Both the position numbers and the translations under genes were made by a program. Below the pieces are notes generated by a model that searched no databases, was not told where the DNA came from, and saw nothing but the letters and a program-made list of their open reading frames with translations. From assembly GCA_963969595.1 (NCBI GenBank), contig OZ018410.1, positions 868,001-932,000 of the forward strand: a DNA stretch of 64,000 nucleotides. Reading direction: 5' to 3'. This document shows, piece after piece, positions 1 to 12,800 of this stretch (its first letter is position 1; each line of letters begins with the position of its first letter). Source of the DNA: Neckera pumila. Its lineage: Eukaryota; Streptophyta; Bryopsida; Hypnales; Neckeraceae.

Positions 1-294
1 TGTCCCTGTACCAATGCAGATCCGAGTTGGTGGAAAAAAGATGAAGACCGACTTGGCATTTGGGAGATTGGCTTAACCTCTTTGGATGTTAAAAAAAAAT
101 TAATTAAAAATTTAAATATTAAAATTTAAATTGAGAGGAAACTATATATATATATATTAAAATATGGGTAATGAGTTGGTTTTCTTCTATGCTTGGTGTT
201 TGTAGTGTCCTATTAGGCTATAATTGATTAATTAGAAACGAACCTATTAGATAGACCTCCTTGGATCGAACATAAACTATAAGTTGGATAATTC

Positions 295-3200
295 CTAATT
301 GGGTTCCAACGCATCTACACCTGCTCTAGGAGCTGGTTTAGGGTTTAAGGCAACCAAATCCCTATCCACTACGTCTGCGTATACAGGGAGCTGAAATGAT
401 TTTGGTGGGCTTGGAAAAAATCCAGCTCTAGCAAAAAATGGAACGTGTGTGACTTTGGTCACTTCTTGGATTTGCCTACACACTAATTAATCACATATTA
501 GATCACATGAATTTCATGTTCATTGTGTACCATCAAAAGAAGATTTTAAAGGGAAACTTACTTAATGAATCGGTTGGTCTTCACAATACGTTGGATTGGT
601 ACTTCTTCTTCATCCAAATCTTCAGCTGCAACTTCAGCTACATGCGACCCCCATGCGACAAATTGGAAATTCCAGATCGGTCTTAGGTCCAGATTCCTTG
701 ACCACAAGAGCAATGGTGAAGTGCATAGTCTGCAATACAAATGAAGTTAACACTGTCACTATAGCATAGGTGATAATTAAATGGAGACTTAAATGGGGGT
801 AGAGTGCTTGTTACTGTCTTTGTTGGATTTGCCGATTTTGTCAAATGGAGATGATTCATGCCAGTCCAAGTGACAAAGAGTTTGAATTTGTATTCCGCGC
901 AGCATCCAAGGAGGTGGCCTCTGTGCTGTCGAGATTGGAAGGGATACATCACCAGTAGGGGCGCGCCGTCATGAAGGTACTCTTGAGCGAAGTCAAACAC
1001 GGGCTGCAGGTACTCAGTGGGATTGAAGTCATTCCACTTCGGAATTGGTTCTGGTGGAGCCAAAATCGAAGGCACATGGAGTCCTTTGGGAACATCTACA
1101 ATGATGAGGTCCACCGTTGACTTTGCGATCATTTTTCCTTTGAAAGATCGGTCCTTATCATAGGTATGCTGTATGAGACATCAAAATGAAATCAAATTTG
1201 ATTAAAAAATTTATATAGTTTTTGACTGAGAACATGTGTGATGTCATAAACCAAGAATTCATAAATACGGAGGCCTGATCAATAAAATTTCTTACCATTT
1301 CCAAGAAGGCCTCCACATCAGCCATGGCTTTTGAATTATTGGGCAAATTACCCAAGGACAAGTTGAGGATGCATTCATTAATGTCAGCCATGGGTGCCAA
1401 GTTCATCAATGTAGGTGTAAGCTCATGTACTAAGCGCTCCTGAGTGAGAGAGAAACCTGAAGATGTGTCCTTCATGTCCGCTGCGCTTGTCTGAGGTTCA
1501 TGAATAGGTATCTCAGCCTTCCTCTTTGTGCCCTTCTTCTTGGCCTTTTCCTCCTCCTTCTCAGCTTTAGATGCCATCCCCTTCTTCTTGGTTTCTTCCG
1601 TTTTCTTCTTCGCATCTTCCCATCTCCCCTCCTTTTTCTTGTCGGCTGCCCCCCTTTGCGCAACAGCCTTAGCTCTAGCCTCTGGATCTAGTCTAGCGAA
1701 CTTGTCAAACTTTGGCTCTTTGGATGCGGCGGATTGAATTGTGTTAAAGAGAGTCTCCTCCTCTGGTGGCGTGGTTCAAAAAACACACTCGAGGTACCAT
1801 GGGCATGCCTGCAAATGCGGTGTGGTCCAATTCTTAATCTGCGAGGCAGAGAACATGCAATCTAGGGAGGTCCTATCTAACCAGGTAGTCAGAAATGGAG
1901 GCAGGTCCGTCTTCTGGATGGCTTTCTTTGCGTACAACTCAAACTTGGAATACCTACATTAAAAGCAATTTGAGGAGTGTTGTATCCAATCAGATTATAG
2001 GGGAAAAAATGAAGAATGGAAGCTCCACCAAGACCTGGGAATTTAACTAGCGGTCAAGAGAGTCAAATTTCAATCTAGAACCCGAAAAACAATATTTTTG
2101 AATCAATATTTCAGTCATGACCTTCAATGAAATATATAGAACCAGACTCACAACAAGGATCAAAACGAAGATGGACATTGAATTTATGACATGGCTACTT
2201 GTTTATGTCGTCCAACAATATAATAGAATGATGGTATAGGCCCTCTCTGTAAGCCCAAGAATTATTCTCTCGGGCCCGAGAGGACATTTGGACCTCTCAA
2301 CTGATGCAACAACCATGGCATAGGTGGCTCTAGATCCTAAATACTTGCTACATGCACCACAGACTCAGACAAACTAGAAATGAAAAAAATAGAGATGAAA
2401 GCGTCTCTCAGATCCCTAGAAATTATCTTTTGGGCCCGAGAGGACCTGCATTAGTTGGTTGACGATCTGAAATTGGAAAGAGGTCCTAAGATTCTTGCCA
2501 AAAAATTGGGAGACAATGGGGAGAGAAGTGGCTAATCATGATCCCGGTTATACATAGGGCAATGGGTATTCTCCTGAGGATTAGAAATTGATTTACAGGG
2601 GCCGACGGACCACGTCATGCAACCATGACAAGTTCCAGAAATTGCAAATTAAATCAAGAGATGACCAATACAAACAACAGAAAATGAAATGAAGTTTAGA
2701 ACCACTAAAGAATATGTACAATGCAAAGCATGGAAAAAGTCCTATGGTAAACAAACACTAGGACTATCAACTACTATTGATTGCAGTCAAATTCACGCAG
2801 ATTCTACAATACCTGTATATCAACCGCTTCACAGCCAACATGGCCCCTCTAAAGTCCTTGAATGACTCAGACTTCTTGAAGGAGTCCGATCCCTTAAAGC
2901 TACCTGTGTACGCCATGTCCCACAACTTCATTCTCCAACACTTAATGTATTCGTGAAGGGTTTGTGGCTCCGTTTGAACGGACATGTCGATTGGAATGTT
3001 ATCCAAAAGGCTGATGCTATTGAACATCTCTGTGGCTGCCTCTTCCAACTACAGGGAAATTGGCATGCAAATGGTGGATGAAATGTTAGCTTGTACTAGT
3101 CTACCAATGCTAGGAGTGAAAGGCAAACGCAACAATGTATGTAGAATGTAAACACATTAAGCTGAAGTATATAGAATGTCTTATTATTATAATACATACC

Positions 3201-5055
3201 CCGGCATACCAACATGCCTTTGCAAGGAATGTCAACAGTCTATCCTCGTTAACTGGACGAGGAGGAAACCGCCTGGCTTCCTGAGTCGGATTGGAGGAGT
3301 TCATCCACTTTAGCCACTTAATCTTGTGTGCGGGATTGACATTGGATGTTGAAATCATATTCAACTTCTCTAGTGTCAACTCTAACACTGCAAAAAGGTT
3401 CCAGTGCCTCTCGATCTGTAGCAATGAAACAAATATAGATGAGAGAACAATTTACATGGACAATTGAGTAATTGCAATGGTTGAATAGAATATGGTACTC
3501 ACCTCTTGTAGCCACTCCGGGCCTAGACTCGGGGCGGCCACTGACACAATTTTTGACAGTTTCTGATACAATAGTCTCATGGAATCTTTGATAGAAGTCT
3601 TCATTGCATCGGCTACTCCTTCTTTTGTAACTTCGGCGGCAGGCGTATCCTCGTTATACTTACGAACTGCTTGATCAGCAGCTGTAGAAATTTCTTGCTG
3701 ACATCCAAGGTGTATCACGGAATTAGCTAAGAATAGATTCATTGATTCAATCATCAATTAAATGAAGTTCATGAACTGATAAAGGTTAAACAATATACAT
3801 TGAAGATGAAAGACATGAACACCTCAAGGGGCATAGTGTACCACTTGGTTCTTGTCGTCTGTAAGCAGGTCTTAACCTCTTCGGGGCTAAGAAGCTCTTT
3901 GAACTTGTCAATTTCCATAACACCGTATTTTTGAACTCGATAGAGGGTGTGCACCAGGTTTGTCTTGACGTGATAGTTCTCGGTGTGCCTGCCATACACA
4001 TATCATTCAAAATAGCTTGAGCGTTAGCAAAGCACATGCTAGTGAGGAGGGGATTCAATCAAGAAATTAGAAACACATTGGAGAAGACAACAAATGGAAT
4101 GTTGCAAAATCATACTTGTTTATGTCGTGCATGGCTTGCATTGCCACTCCAATCCGATTCCGCGTGTCCAAAATGATGGAATCTACAGCAATATGCCAAT
4201 CTCGTTCTGTCGAATGAAGCCGCTTGATATGATTCATCCAAGCCATGCGTCTGTGATTTCCTTCGCAGACATATAGTTTGAAATTGACCAAGTGCTTTAG
4301 CGCAGGCTGGGACACCAAATACTTGTTGAACTCATCATTTGCCGAATTCCAAATCGGTCCCCATTCAAGTTTCTCAGCATCAGAGAATACTGCAGTCCGT
4401 CCAGCCTCATCACAAATTGATACATAAAAGACACGAGCCCCCTCCTCGTATCCTCAAGTGAATTGATTCTCTAGCATAGTGAGGTCACAAGTGAATGTCG
4501 GGCGAACAATTGGCATAGGCACCATCCTGCATAGTGGAATTTTCATTCTAGAAAACTCGTTCAAAGTTAATCGTAGACCTTGGAGGATTGAAACAGTATC
4601 CAAGGTTTGGGTCCTCCAGATGTCGTCCTCCACGAAATCCTTGCGAATTTTGGAAAGTTGGTCTTAAGATATTTCATCCATCTCCACATCAGTGCCAACT
4701 TCCGACTGGAGTCTGGTATCTTCCATTGCTGTCAGGGTTGTCCCAGAATGGTTTGCCATCAAATCGGACTCCACACTATTCTGTAAGAAGGCAAGAATTT
4801 CTTAAATACTTAGAACTGGAAAATCCTCTCTTCACAAATATAGTTAGAGAGCAAAAGTGACACCTAACAATGAAACAAAAGACGGATCCCACAAGACTTA
4901 CCCTAAGTGGGTGGACAGGGAGGTCTGTAGCGGCTGTCGGCATGGCCCTAGATGGAGTATTGTCTTCAAGAACCTCCACTGCACCTCGCGTTGGGGTACA
5001 ATTAGGTTGCCTATTGACACCCTGTCCCTGTTCAAAATATCAACAGATTAGCCAA
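295..5055 (-). pseudogene. Decayed multi-exon gene: ParB-like (GNHR) region plus methyltransferase-like region
   Basis: No exact family is recognised. Read on the minus strand, about ten exon-like blocks join in order: ~5055-4902, 4780-4116, 4038-3799, ~3775-3503, ~3418-3202, 3048-2815, 1961-~1298, 1163-~825, ~731-565 and 473-295, most with visible GT donors and AG acceptors. Block 2 has a VPMPIVRPT stretch followed about 90 residues later by CEGNHRRMAW (near 4243-4269), resembling the GxxR/GNHR motif of ParB/sulfiredoxin-like domains. Block 7 ends in a Lys/Glu-rich coiled stretch. Block 8 reads VDLIIVDVPKG, then GAPLLVMYPFQ and FKLFVTWTG, resembling motif IV and later strands of a Rossmann methyltransferase. 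The last block ends at a TAG (295-297). Breaks are TAA at 4664-4666, TGA at 4454-4456, a frame change within block 3, TGA at 1776-1778 and a frame problem in block 9. It diverges from the transposase pseudogene at 9827, so it may be an accessory gene of the same element. Exon structure is fairly secure; function is inference. Confidence 0.55.
2241..2443. repeat. Two palindrome cassettes inside an intron of the ParB/methyltransferase-like pseudogene
   Basis: Positions 2241-2282 hold a full cassette (CCCTCTC, spacer, AAGAATT, then CTCTCGGGCCCGAGAG), followed by a GATGCAACAA flank as in the second half-unit of the 5.3-7.7 kb array. A second, more decayed copy is at about 2403-2443. Both lie in the intron between the blocks ending at 2815 and starting at 1961. 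The rest of 1962-2814 shows no coding sequence. Confidence 0.7.
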
Positions 5056-5287
5056 CGAATTAGCCAAAACGAGCCTGGTTTGGAAATTACTACTACCGTT
5101 AATAAGAAACATTGTTTAAATGGAACAGCTCCCAAATGGAAATCATAATGGGAACCAACAGAGATTCAGACAATCTGACGCATCTTGTTCTGAAGAGAGA
5201 AATCGTTTGAGATAATTTTGACTGATTTGGTTGATTTGTTGTAATTAGTCACTGTGATTTCAAAGTCCGACTCCTTAAATGAAAAAA

Positions 5288-7735
5288 AAGACCCTCTTCC
5301 GGGACCCGAGAATTGGTCTCTCGGGCCCAAGAGGACTCCGGGAGCTGCATGCTGTTGCATCAAAACATTCCTGCGACCAAAATCAATGCAGTCACAAAAG
5401 TTCATCGGGGAGGATGATGACTGGAAGAAGCATTGGGAATTTGGTTCATTAAATCATTTAAAAAACAAAAACACCCTCTCCGAGGCCATAAGATTTGGTC
5501 TCTCGGGCCCGAGAGTACTTTGGGATCTGTCACCTGTTGCAACCAAAACTACCTCGCCAATGTCCAATTACCAAGGCCATCGCAGAAGAAAGAAATTGCA
5601 TTTAATTGAAAAGTTTTATAATAAGATTATCTCTTTGAAGAAAACGAAATGTAACCGAGATCAATATCAAAAGAATCATAAAACATTTGTCCGGGGATCG
5701 TTATCACTAGAATCAATTCTACGTAATGTGATTATTCTGATGTATTGGCATTTAACAGCAGCAAATAAAGTCTTGGAAGTTTTGGTTTAGAGTATCCAAT
5801 ATTATTAAAAAAATCCTCTCTCAAGGCCCGAGAATTGGTCTCTCAGGCCCGAGAGACATCTGGGAGCTGCATGCTGTTGCAACAATATCATTCCTCGCCA
5901 ACATAAGAAGACCAAAACCACGCAAAATCAACAGTTCATAGCCATCTGGAATATTGCTCAAACCAAGCATCACTGTGTACAAAAAGAATCAAAGAATGTT
6001 TGTCAAAACCAATACAATCAAAAATATTCGACGGTGAAGATCATCACTGGAAGCAGCATCGGGATTTTGGTTCCTTATATTCTTTAACAAACAAAAACTT
6101 CCTCTCTTGAGACCCGAGAATTGGTCTCTCGGGATTGAAAGGACTCTGGAATCTCTCACCTGATGCACCAAAAACTACCTCGCCACCGTCCAATTATTCA
6201 AGACAACGGAAAATAAAGAAATCGCATTCAACTGCCAAGTTATAATATATGACAATCTCTTTGAAGGAAACAAAATGTAACTGAGATCAGAATAAATTCA
6301 ATCTTAAATCATGCGTCCGGGGATCATTATCACTTAAATCAGGTTTACGAAGTGTGATCGTTCTGATGCATTGGCCAAAACCAGTAGCAGCAATGTTTCG
6401 GAAGTTATGGATACGAGTATCTAGTAACAAGAAAAAAACCCTCTCCTTTGGCCCGAGAATTGGTCTCTCGGGCCCGAGAGACATCGGGAGCTCCATGCTG
6501 TTGCAACAATAACAATCTCGCCATTATCCGAAACCAAAACAACGCAAAATCTAGAGTTCTAAGTCATTTGAAATTATGATCTAGTTAAGCATCACTCTGT
6601 ACGAAAAGAACCATGACCGCAATCAAAATCAATACAATCAAAATAATCCTATAGTGAGGATGATCACTGGAAGGAGCATTGGAATTTTGGTTCTTTATAA
6701 CAGTTAACAAACAAAATCACCCTCTCTTGGGACCCGAGAATTGGTCTCTCAGGCCCAAGAGGACTCTGGGATCTGTCACCTGATGCAACAAAAACTACCT
6801 GTCCAACACCCAATTATTCAGGACACCGCAAAAGTATGAAATCGCATTCAACTGCAATGTTCTATAGTACGATAATGTCTTTGAATAAAACGAAATATAA
6901 CCGAAATCAAAATCGACACAATCATAAAACATTCGTCTAGTGATTGCTATCACTAGAATCAAGTCAACGTATTGTGATTGTTTGGTTGTTTAGGGTGTAA
7001 CAGCAGCAAAAAAAGGCTTGGCAGTTTTTTCATAGAGTATCAAATGTTATTAAACTAATCCTCTCCCGGGGCCCGAGAATTGGTCTCTCAAGCCCGAGAG
7101 ACATCCAGGAGCTCCATGCTGTTGCAACAAAAACAATCGTCGCCATAATCCAAAACCAAAACAACGCAAAATCTAGAGTTCTAAGTCATTTGAAATTTTG
7201 ATCCAGTTAAGTATTGCTCTGTACGAAAAGAACCATGATCACAATCAAAATCAATACAATCAAAATAATCCTACAGTGAGGATGATCACTGGAAGGAGCA
7301 TTGGAATTTCGGTTCCTTATAACAGTTAACAAACAAAATCACCCTCTCTTGGGACCCAAGAATTGGTCTCTTGAGCCCGAGAGGACTCTGGAATCTGTCA
7401 CCTAATGCAACAAAAACTACATGTCCAACGTCCAGTTATTTAGGACACCGCAAAAGTATGAAATCGCATTCAACTGCAGTGTTCTATAATACAATAATGT
7501 CTTTGAATAGAACGAAATGTAATTGAAATAAAAATCGACACAATCATAAAACATTCGTCCAGTGATCGTTATTACTAGAATCAAGTCAACATAATGTGAT
7601 GTTCTGATGTATTAGCGTTTAACAACAGCAACGATGTTTCGGATGTTCTGGTTAGGAGTACCCAGTAACAAGAAACTAATCCTCTCCCCCGGGGCTCGAG
7701 AATTGGTCTCTCGGGCCCGAGAGACGTCTGGGCAC
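5288..7735. repeat. Tandem array of a ~620-bp unit carrying paired CTCTCGGGCCCGAGAG cassettes
   Basis: Nine related cassettes start near 5292, 5474, 5814, 6101, 6439, 6721, 7060, 7342 and 7681. The core is GGCCCGAGAATTGGTCTCTC followed by GGGCCCGAGAG, containing the 16-bp palindrome CTCTCGGGCCCGAGAG in the best copies. Two cassette types alternate. Type A is followed by GGGAGCTCCATGCTGTTGCA and type B by GGGATCTGTCACCTGATGCA. A-to-A and B-to-B distances are about 620-630 bp apart from a shorter first A interval, so this is about four units of a two-cassette repeat. Sequence between cassettes is also shared, most clearly in the units starting at 6439 and 7060. The array separates two divergently oriented pseudogenes and could be their shared regulatory or transposase-binding region (inference). 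Open frames here are not convincing genes. Confidence 0.85.
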
Positions 7736-9826
7736 CGCAACCTGGAGCAATCATACCTCAGTCTACTGTAAATCAGAGATACTGCTGTGCATCCCCGAAA
7801 AAACAAAATTGTTGAAGAAGTTAACACTCTAGAGGCAACCTATTCATGCTCACCTAATGAGCAGAAATACCTAATAAAAATTCTATATTTTAAGACCTTG
7901 AATTTCACTCCTGACGCCGGTGTAGTTCCGGTCTGGGGCAATGGCTCTCCAGTGCAGCATTGCTCTAGGAAATGTTACTAATTTCGGTCATGTGGAACAC
8001 TCCCAAGAGAATCGCAATGAATTAGTTGGTTCTAACTACCGGTCACTCATGTCACGTAATTTGCAGAGCTCTGCAAAGCCTAGGAATTGCCATCTTCTAT
8101 TGATAGCCGCGCGGCTGGATTCATCAGGCGGCCAAGTCCGACCTAAACCCTAAACTCAATCTGTGAGGCACGAGCATTGTATACAGCAAAGCCTATCGCA
8201 TCCAAGTCTGGCGATCTTGCGTACCTCAAATACAATGTTCTCATTGTTTCCTGAAGGTGTCTCCAAAAGCACTTCCCCCTGTTGACCTCGCCGCGAACGC
8301 AAGTTTGTTGCCATCTCCAAGCACTAGCGAACCACCCAATACGCACTCCGTAACACAATGCAGAGACCTCGTAGAAGCCGGTTGTCGACCTTCACCACGC
8401 ATTCACAAACCAAATCGCGAAAGCGTCTAGCGATGAGAGTCGGCGTGGTTCTCCTGAACTCGGGGACGCGTATTAAGGTTGGAGGTGTAACCTCATTGGT
8501 TGTACTCAAGGTCGGCATCCTGGGCTGGCGGGCTAGGGTCAGTACCAGGCTGGCATCCTGGGCTGGTACCAGGCCTGTACTGGGCTGTTGTTTCCACGCT
8601 GGAATTCCGCATGGATTGCATGGCTAGGGCCTACTCTTTTGCAAAACATGATTGTCTAGATGATGGAGGACGTTAAATGCTGCATTCGTATAGGGACCCG
8701 CAGTGTGAAATCACAAGAATTTTATCCCCCGAAAGAACTACAATAATTTTTTATTATTTACGTATTATAATTGTTTTGAATTCTGAATTCGTATTTGCAA
8801 TCAAAGGCCCCATATGAGCTAGGTGAGGTTAACATCTAACCCTATACTTGGCTTAAAATAAGGGCACGATTATTCTTTTATCCCCACCAATTTCTGCGTT
8901 TTCATCCTGCGGGTCCCAGTTCAAATTCAGGAATTAATTTGTTTCCTAGGTGACTCGCTCCTTCCCCTCGTCTAATAAGTGAAATCCACTGGTTACAATA
9001 ATGGACCACCAAGAGACAGACCACAACCCTAATCCGAGGATAGTATCTGGCATGCAAAGTTCATATACATTTCAATCTAGCGTTCAACTGCTTCTGATTA
9101 TGATTTACATGAAATTTATATATGGGATTTACAACTTATTTATCGAGGATCATTTGCATGATCTATGATCAATATTATGCGGCAAACCAGGAACGTTATG
9201 ATAATATTCAATTCCTTGTCATCAGTTTCTAGCGTACAGAACCACATCTACGGGGTGGTGGTAGGGTACGGCGGTATGCAGCCACGGATGATAACTGTGT
9301 GTCCCGTTTCCCAGAATTCTGTATCCCCTTTGCCCTTTATATTGCAGGCGAGTAGTGATATGCATTTAATGGTTAAGTATACCTGGACACTGACATACTT
9401 TACTTTATTATGCTAGGATTCATGGCGGCTTCAAACAAGGTCTATATCTCTAGTTTTGATTTATATTATCCTTTGCATTAACTACACAGCAAAAATGATG
9501 TTCATCACTGAACGGTAAACTTGTTCTTATATTGCTATTATCAGTGAACAGACTAGTTCTCTGTGGTCCTTCCAATATTTTTGTACTCCTCGCTACTTGA
9601 TGTGCATCAATCTCTTGTCAATATGTTGAATGTCTTAGGCGTGAAGTTCATAATGCCTGGTACCGCTTCGTAGTGCTGTTTGCACTTGATCCCATTTTTC
9701 ATTACAGGCTCAGGCTATGAACATTATATGTTGTGTCTAACGATCTGATGCTATGATGTTCTCTCTTGTGGTAGCGTAGATAATTAGTATTCAGTTTTGC
9801 AATATTAGTAGTCCAATTCCATAGAG
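7736..9826. other. Upstream region of the transposase pseudogene; no gene recognised
   Basis: GC content rises at about 7900-8640 relative to the surroundings. A telo-box-like CCTAAACCCTAAAC lies at about 8142-8156 and short GGCTGG-rich repeats at about 8515-8590. The open frames at 8143-8627 overlap on both strands and resemble no family. From 8640 to 9826 the sequence is AT-rich with no clear feature. It may hold the promoter of the + strand transposase pseudogene. Confidence 0.4.
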
Positions 9827-12800
9827 ATGCCCGACTTCCAGGGTATGGTAGTCGTAAGGGCCAATGGTGGAGTCCCCTTGATTTTCGAGGTAGGACAAGA
9901 TGGATTGGCAAGTGTGTCCGCTTTTAGATTAAGTCTTCGTTTTCAGTTTATAGCGAACTCGATTCACATTGACGAAGATATCTTTGATCCCATCTCAGGA
10001 GAGCTTACGCATACTATAGGTGAAGTACCAGCATGGATTGGAGACAACACCTCTTGGCAATTGAAGCCAGGGAATTATAGAGCATACGGGATACCAATTT
10101 CAGGGCTTCAACCTTCTACGGACGTAGTAACACCTTATCGGTCCTCTTCGTCCTCGTTTATAATTCCGCCTCCAATTCAAGTCAAGATAGAACCTCGAGT
10201 AGACAATGTCACAGTCCTAAGTTTTGACTCAGACGTGACTTCTCCTCATCCACCATTGAACTCGGGGACTCCTTCTTCGAAGACGACTTATCCTAGTCAT
10301 TCTAAGGTGAAGGTCCCCGTGGATGAGATCTTTGGTGAAGGATCTATAACATCTGTCATTGATTGCTTGAGAGGATTAAGGACCCTCAAGGGATGTAGGA
10401 ATGTGTTGTCCAAAATAGACTATGACAAGATTAGCATTCAGAGAGTAACCACCTTGCCTCCTACTTTTAATAGAGACATCATTTTTGAGCTGCTAGCATT
10501 AGAGAGTGGTTCCGCTTCCTCTTATGCCAAGCAAATGATTGGGATGGATAAGAGATACGATGGTCATGTTTGGTCTAAGACAATCACGACGAACATCACT
10601 AATCGTATGGGGTTGTCATTTCACACTTCCGCTTATATAGGGCACCTTAGATGCACAAACCAGAATTGTGAGTTCCTAAGTCGTGTTCACCGAACTGCGA
10701 CCATCAATGAGTTGGAATGGGAAGGTCTATGTCCCATGACGCTTGATCCTACAGGGTCGCATCCTCCTGGGTCAACTTTGGTTTGTAAAATTTGTAAGGA
10801 GCCTCCAACTTGTATTCAGAATTGTCCTATCAAAGTATACTACGTCGTTGGCAACTACAAGACGACCCGTGCATTTGTACACTTGGGCATTCACAAGCAT
10901 CCCGTCAAGGAGGGAGAATTGAGAGACGTGAAAGACATTACCCGATCCCTAATTGGCCAGCAGATGGAGAAGACACCAACCGCGACAAATTCGTCCATCG
11001 TACTGGAAGCTATGAAGGAACTACTTGGCGAGCTTCTCTTGCGTCCGAATGGGGCGGTGCCAAAGACCATGGACTTTGCTGAACTACTTCCGGTTTTAGA
11101 CAAGTGCAAGTACTTCAGCTCTCCAGGTATTCGAAACAAGGTAACTTCTTTTAAATACTTGAGGAGATTTGGAGTGATGGACAGTATTACACAGTTGAGG
11201 GGAGCCAGTACTTGGGCATTTGTTCAAGAGAGCAAATTTCCAAGATAGGGAACCGATGATGATAAAGTTTTTGTCTTCAAGATGGCCAAAGTAGGTCCGG
11301 GAAGTAGAGTGGACTTAGTGAAGCGCATGCAAGTGGGAGGTGACCTAGAGGATGCGTGGATCATGTTTGATCATGTGAAACGTGTTAAAGGCTGGACTAC
11401 GATGGCCTGCCATGTCTATGACTCTTCATATTGTCGGATTATGACAATTGCGATTTGCGACATGCAATCAGAGGATTGCGCAGTCCAGATTTTGTTTTGG
11501 AGGAATTTGAACTCTGTTCTTGAACGACACGGTGTACCACATACTCAGTTCAAAGGATTTATGGCTGATAGTGCTTAGACAAACTGGAATGCTGTCAGGA
11601 CTATTTATGGATTGGGAGACATTGCTGTTCCAATAGAAAACAGGGAACAGACATGCCTCTTTCATTGGACTCAATCCATGGAAAAGCACACCAAAGCTGA
11701 AATCCGTGGGGACCTTCAAGATTAGCATCGACTGCTCTGCAAACAATACAAAAATGTTGTTTTGTCGGAGGAATCAGAAACCCGATATTTGGCAATCCAG
11801 GCTTGGTGGCTAACATCTGGTGCTACAACTGAAGAAGGCTTGCATTGACTGGAGTTGCGGCTATCATTCTGGCATTTTTGATATCGGCAGTGGGGCGGCT
11901 TCATGCAACTTGTAAGTGTCTATTCCAAATGATTATCGTGTGGGTAATGGGTAAGCGTCTGTCTATCTATTCGTCTTCTTTATAATTATATGTTCTTGAT
12001 TATTTGAAGTATAAATGAGTATCCTCATAGCTATTGGTGCACAAAATTTTGGCTCAAGGAGTGTCATATGGCTAGAAGCGTATGCTATGGATGCTTAGGT
12101 GTCAAATCTTCCAAAAAAAATTTCATAGGTCTTCTCTCTTATTGATCATTGTTAGATGAAGCTATGCATGGTTAGGCACCTCAAAAGTGTCTCTCGGGCC
12201 CGAGAGGCATCTCTCCAAGGCTACTTTATGGAATTTATTCTCTTGACATCATGGGAATGTGGTAGACTGCACTATGACATTGGGAGCCCTATGCATAATA
12301 TATAGCACTAACAATACAACAATAAATGGACTTGTTTTTTCTCTTCTTTTGGAATCCTTGGCTAGATTGCTTTGGATTGCTCATTGTTAATCCAAATTCA
12401 TCATAGTAAATTACCAATCGTTTGATTTGTACGCATCTACCTGCACTTGGTAGCATCATATTTTTTTCCTTCTTTCTCTAAATCAAGGTAATTGTTCAAT
12501 CTTTCTACAGAATTTGAGCGAATCCGAGTTGGCAAAAATGCCATCGTGTAACCTTGCGGAGACAGTGCATAATAAGTGGCTTCAATAGTCTGGAAATCAG
12601 GGTAACGATTTGTACATAGCCACTGTTGATGACTTTGTAAGAGCTTTTATGCAAATGGTTAGGTACCACCAGTACCTTAAAGGCAACGTACCTGGGATAG
12701 GCCCCGGCAAGGAAGAGTTGTTACTCCGAGTTGCTCAACATTCGGCTGGGCGGACCGGAAATCCTAAAGTGCTCGCTCAAGCTATATCAAGTGTTCCAGG

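Noticed and set aside
8142..8156. Interstitial telomere repeat
   Set aside because: Only a telo-box-sized CCTAAACCCTAAAC, too short for a telomeric array.
11246..12588. TAG read as glutamine (alternative genetic code, as in some green algae)
   Set aside because: TGA stops also interrupt the same frame, and the two intact genes end normally and contain no internal TAG. Decay explains it better.
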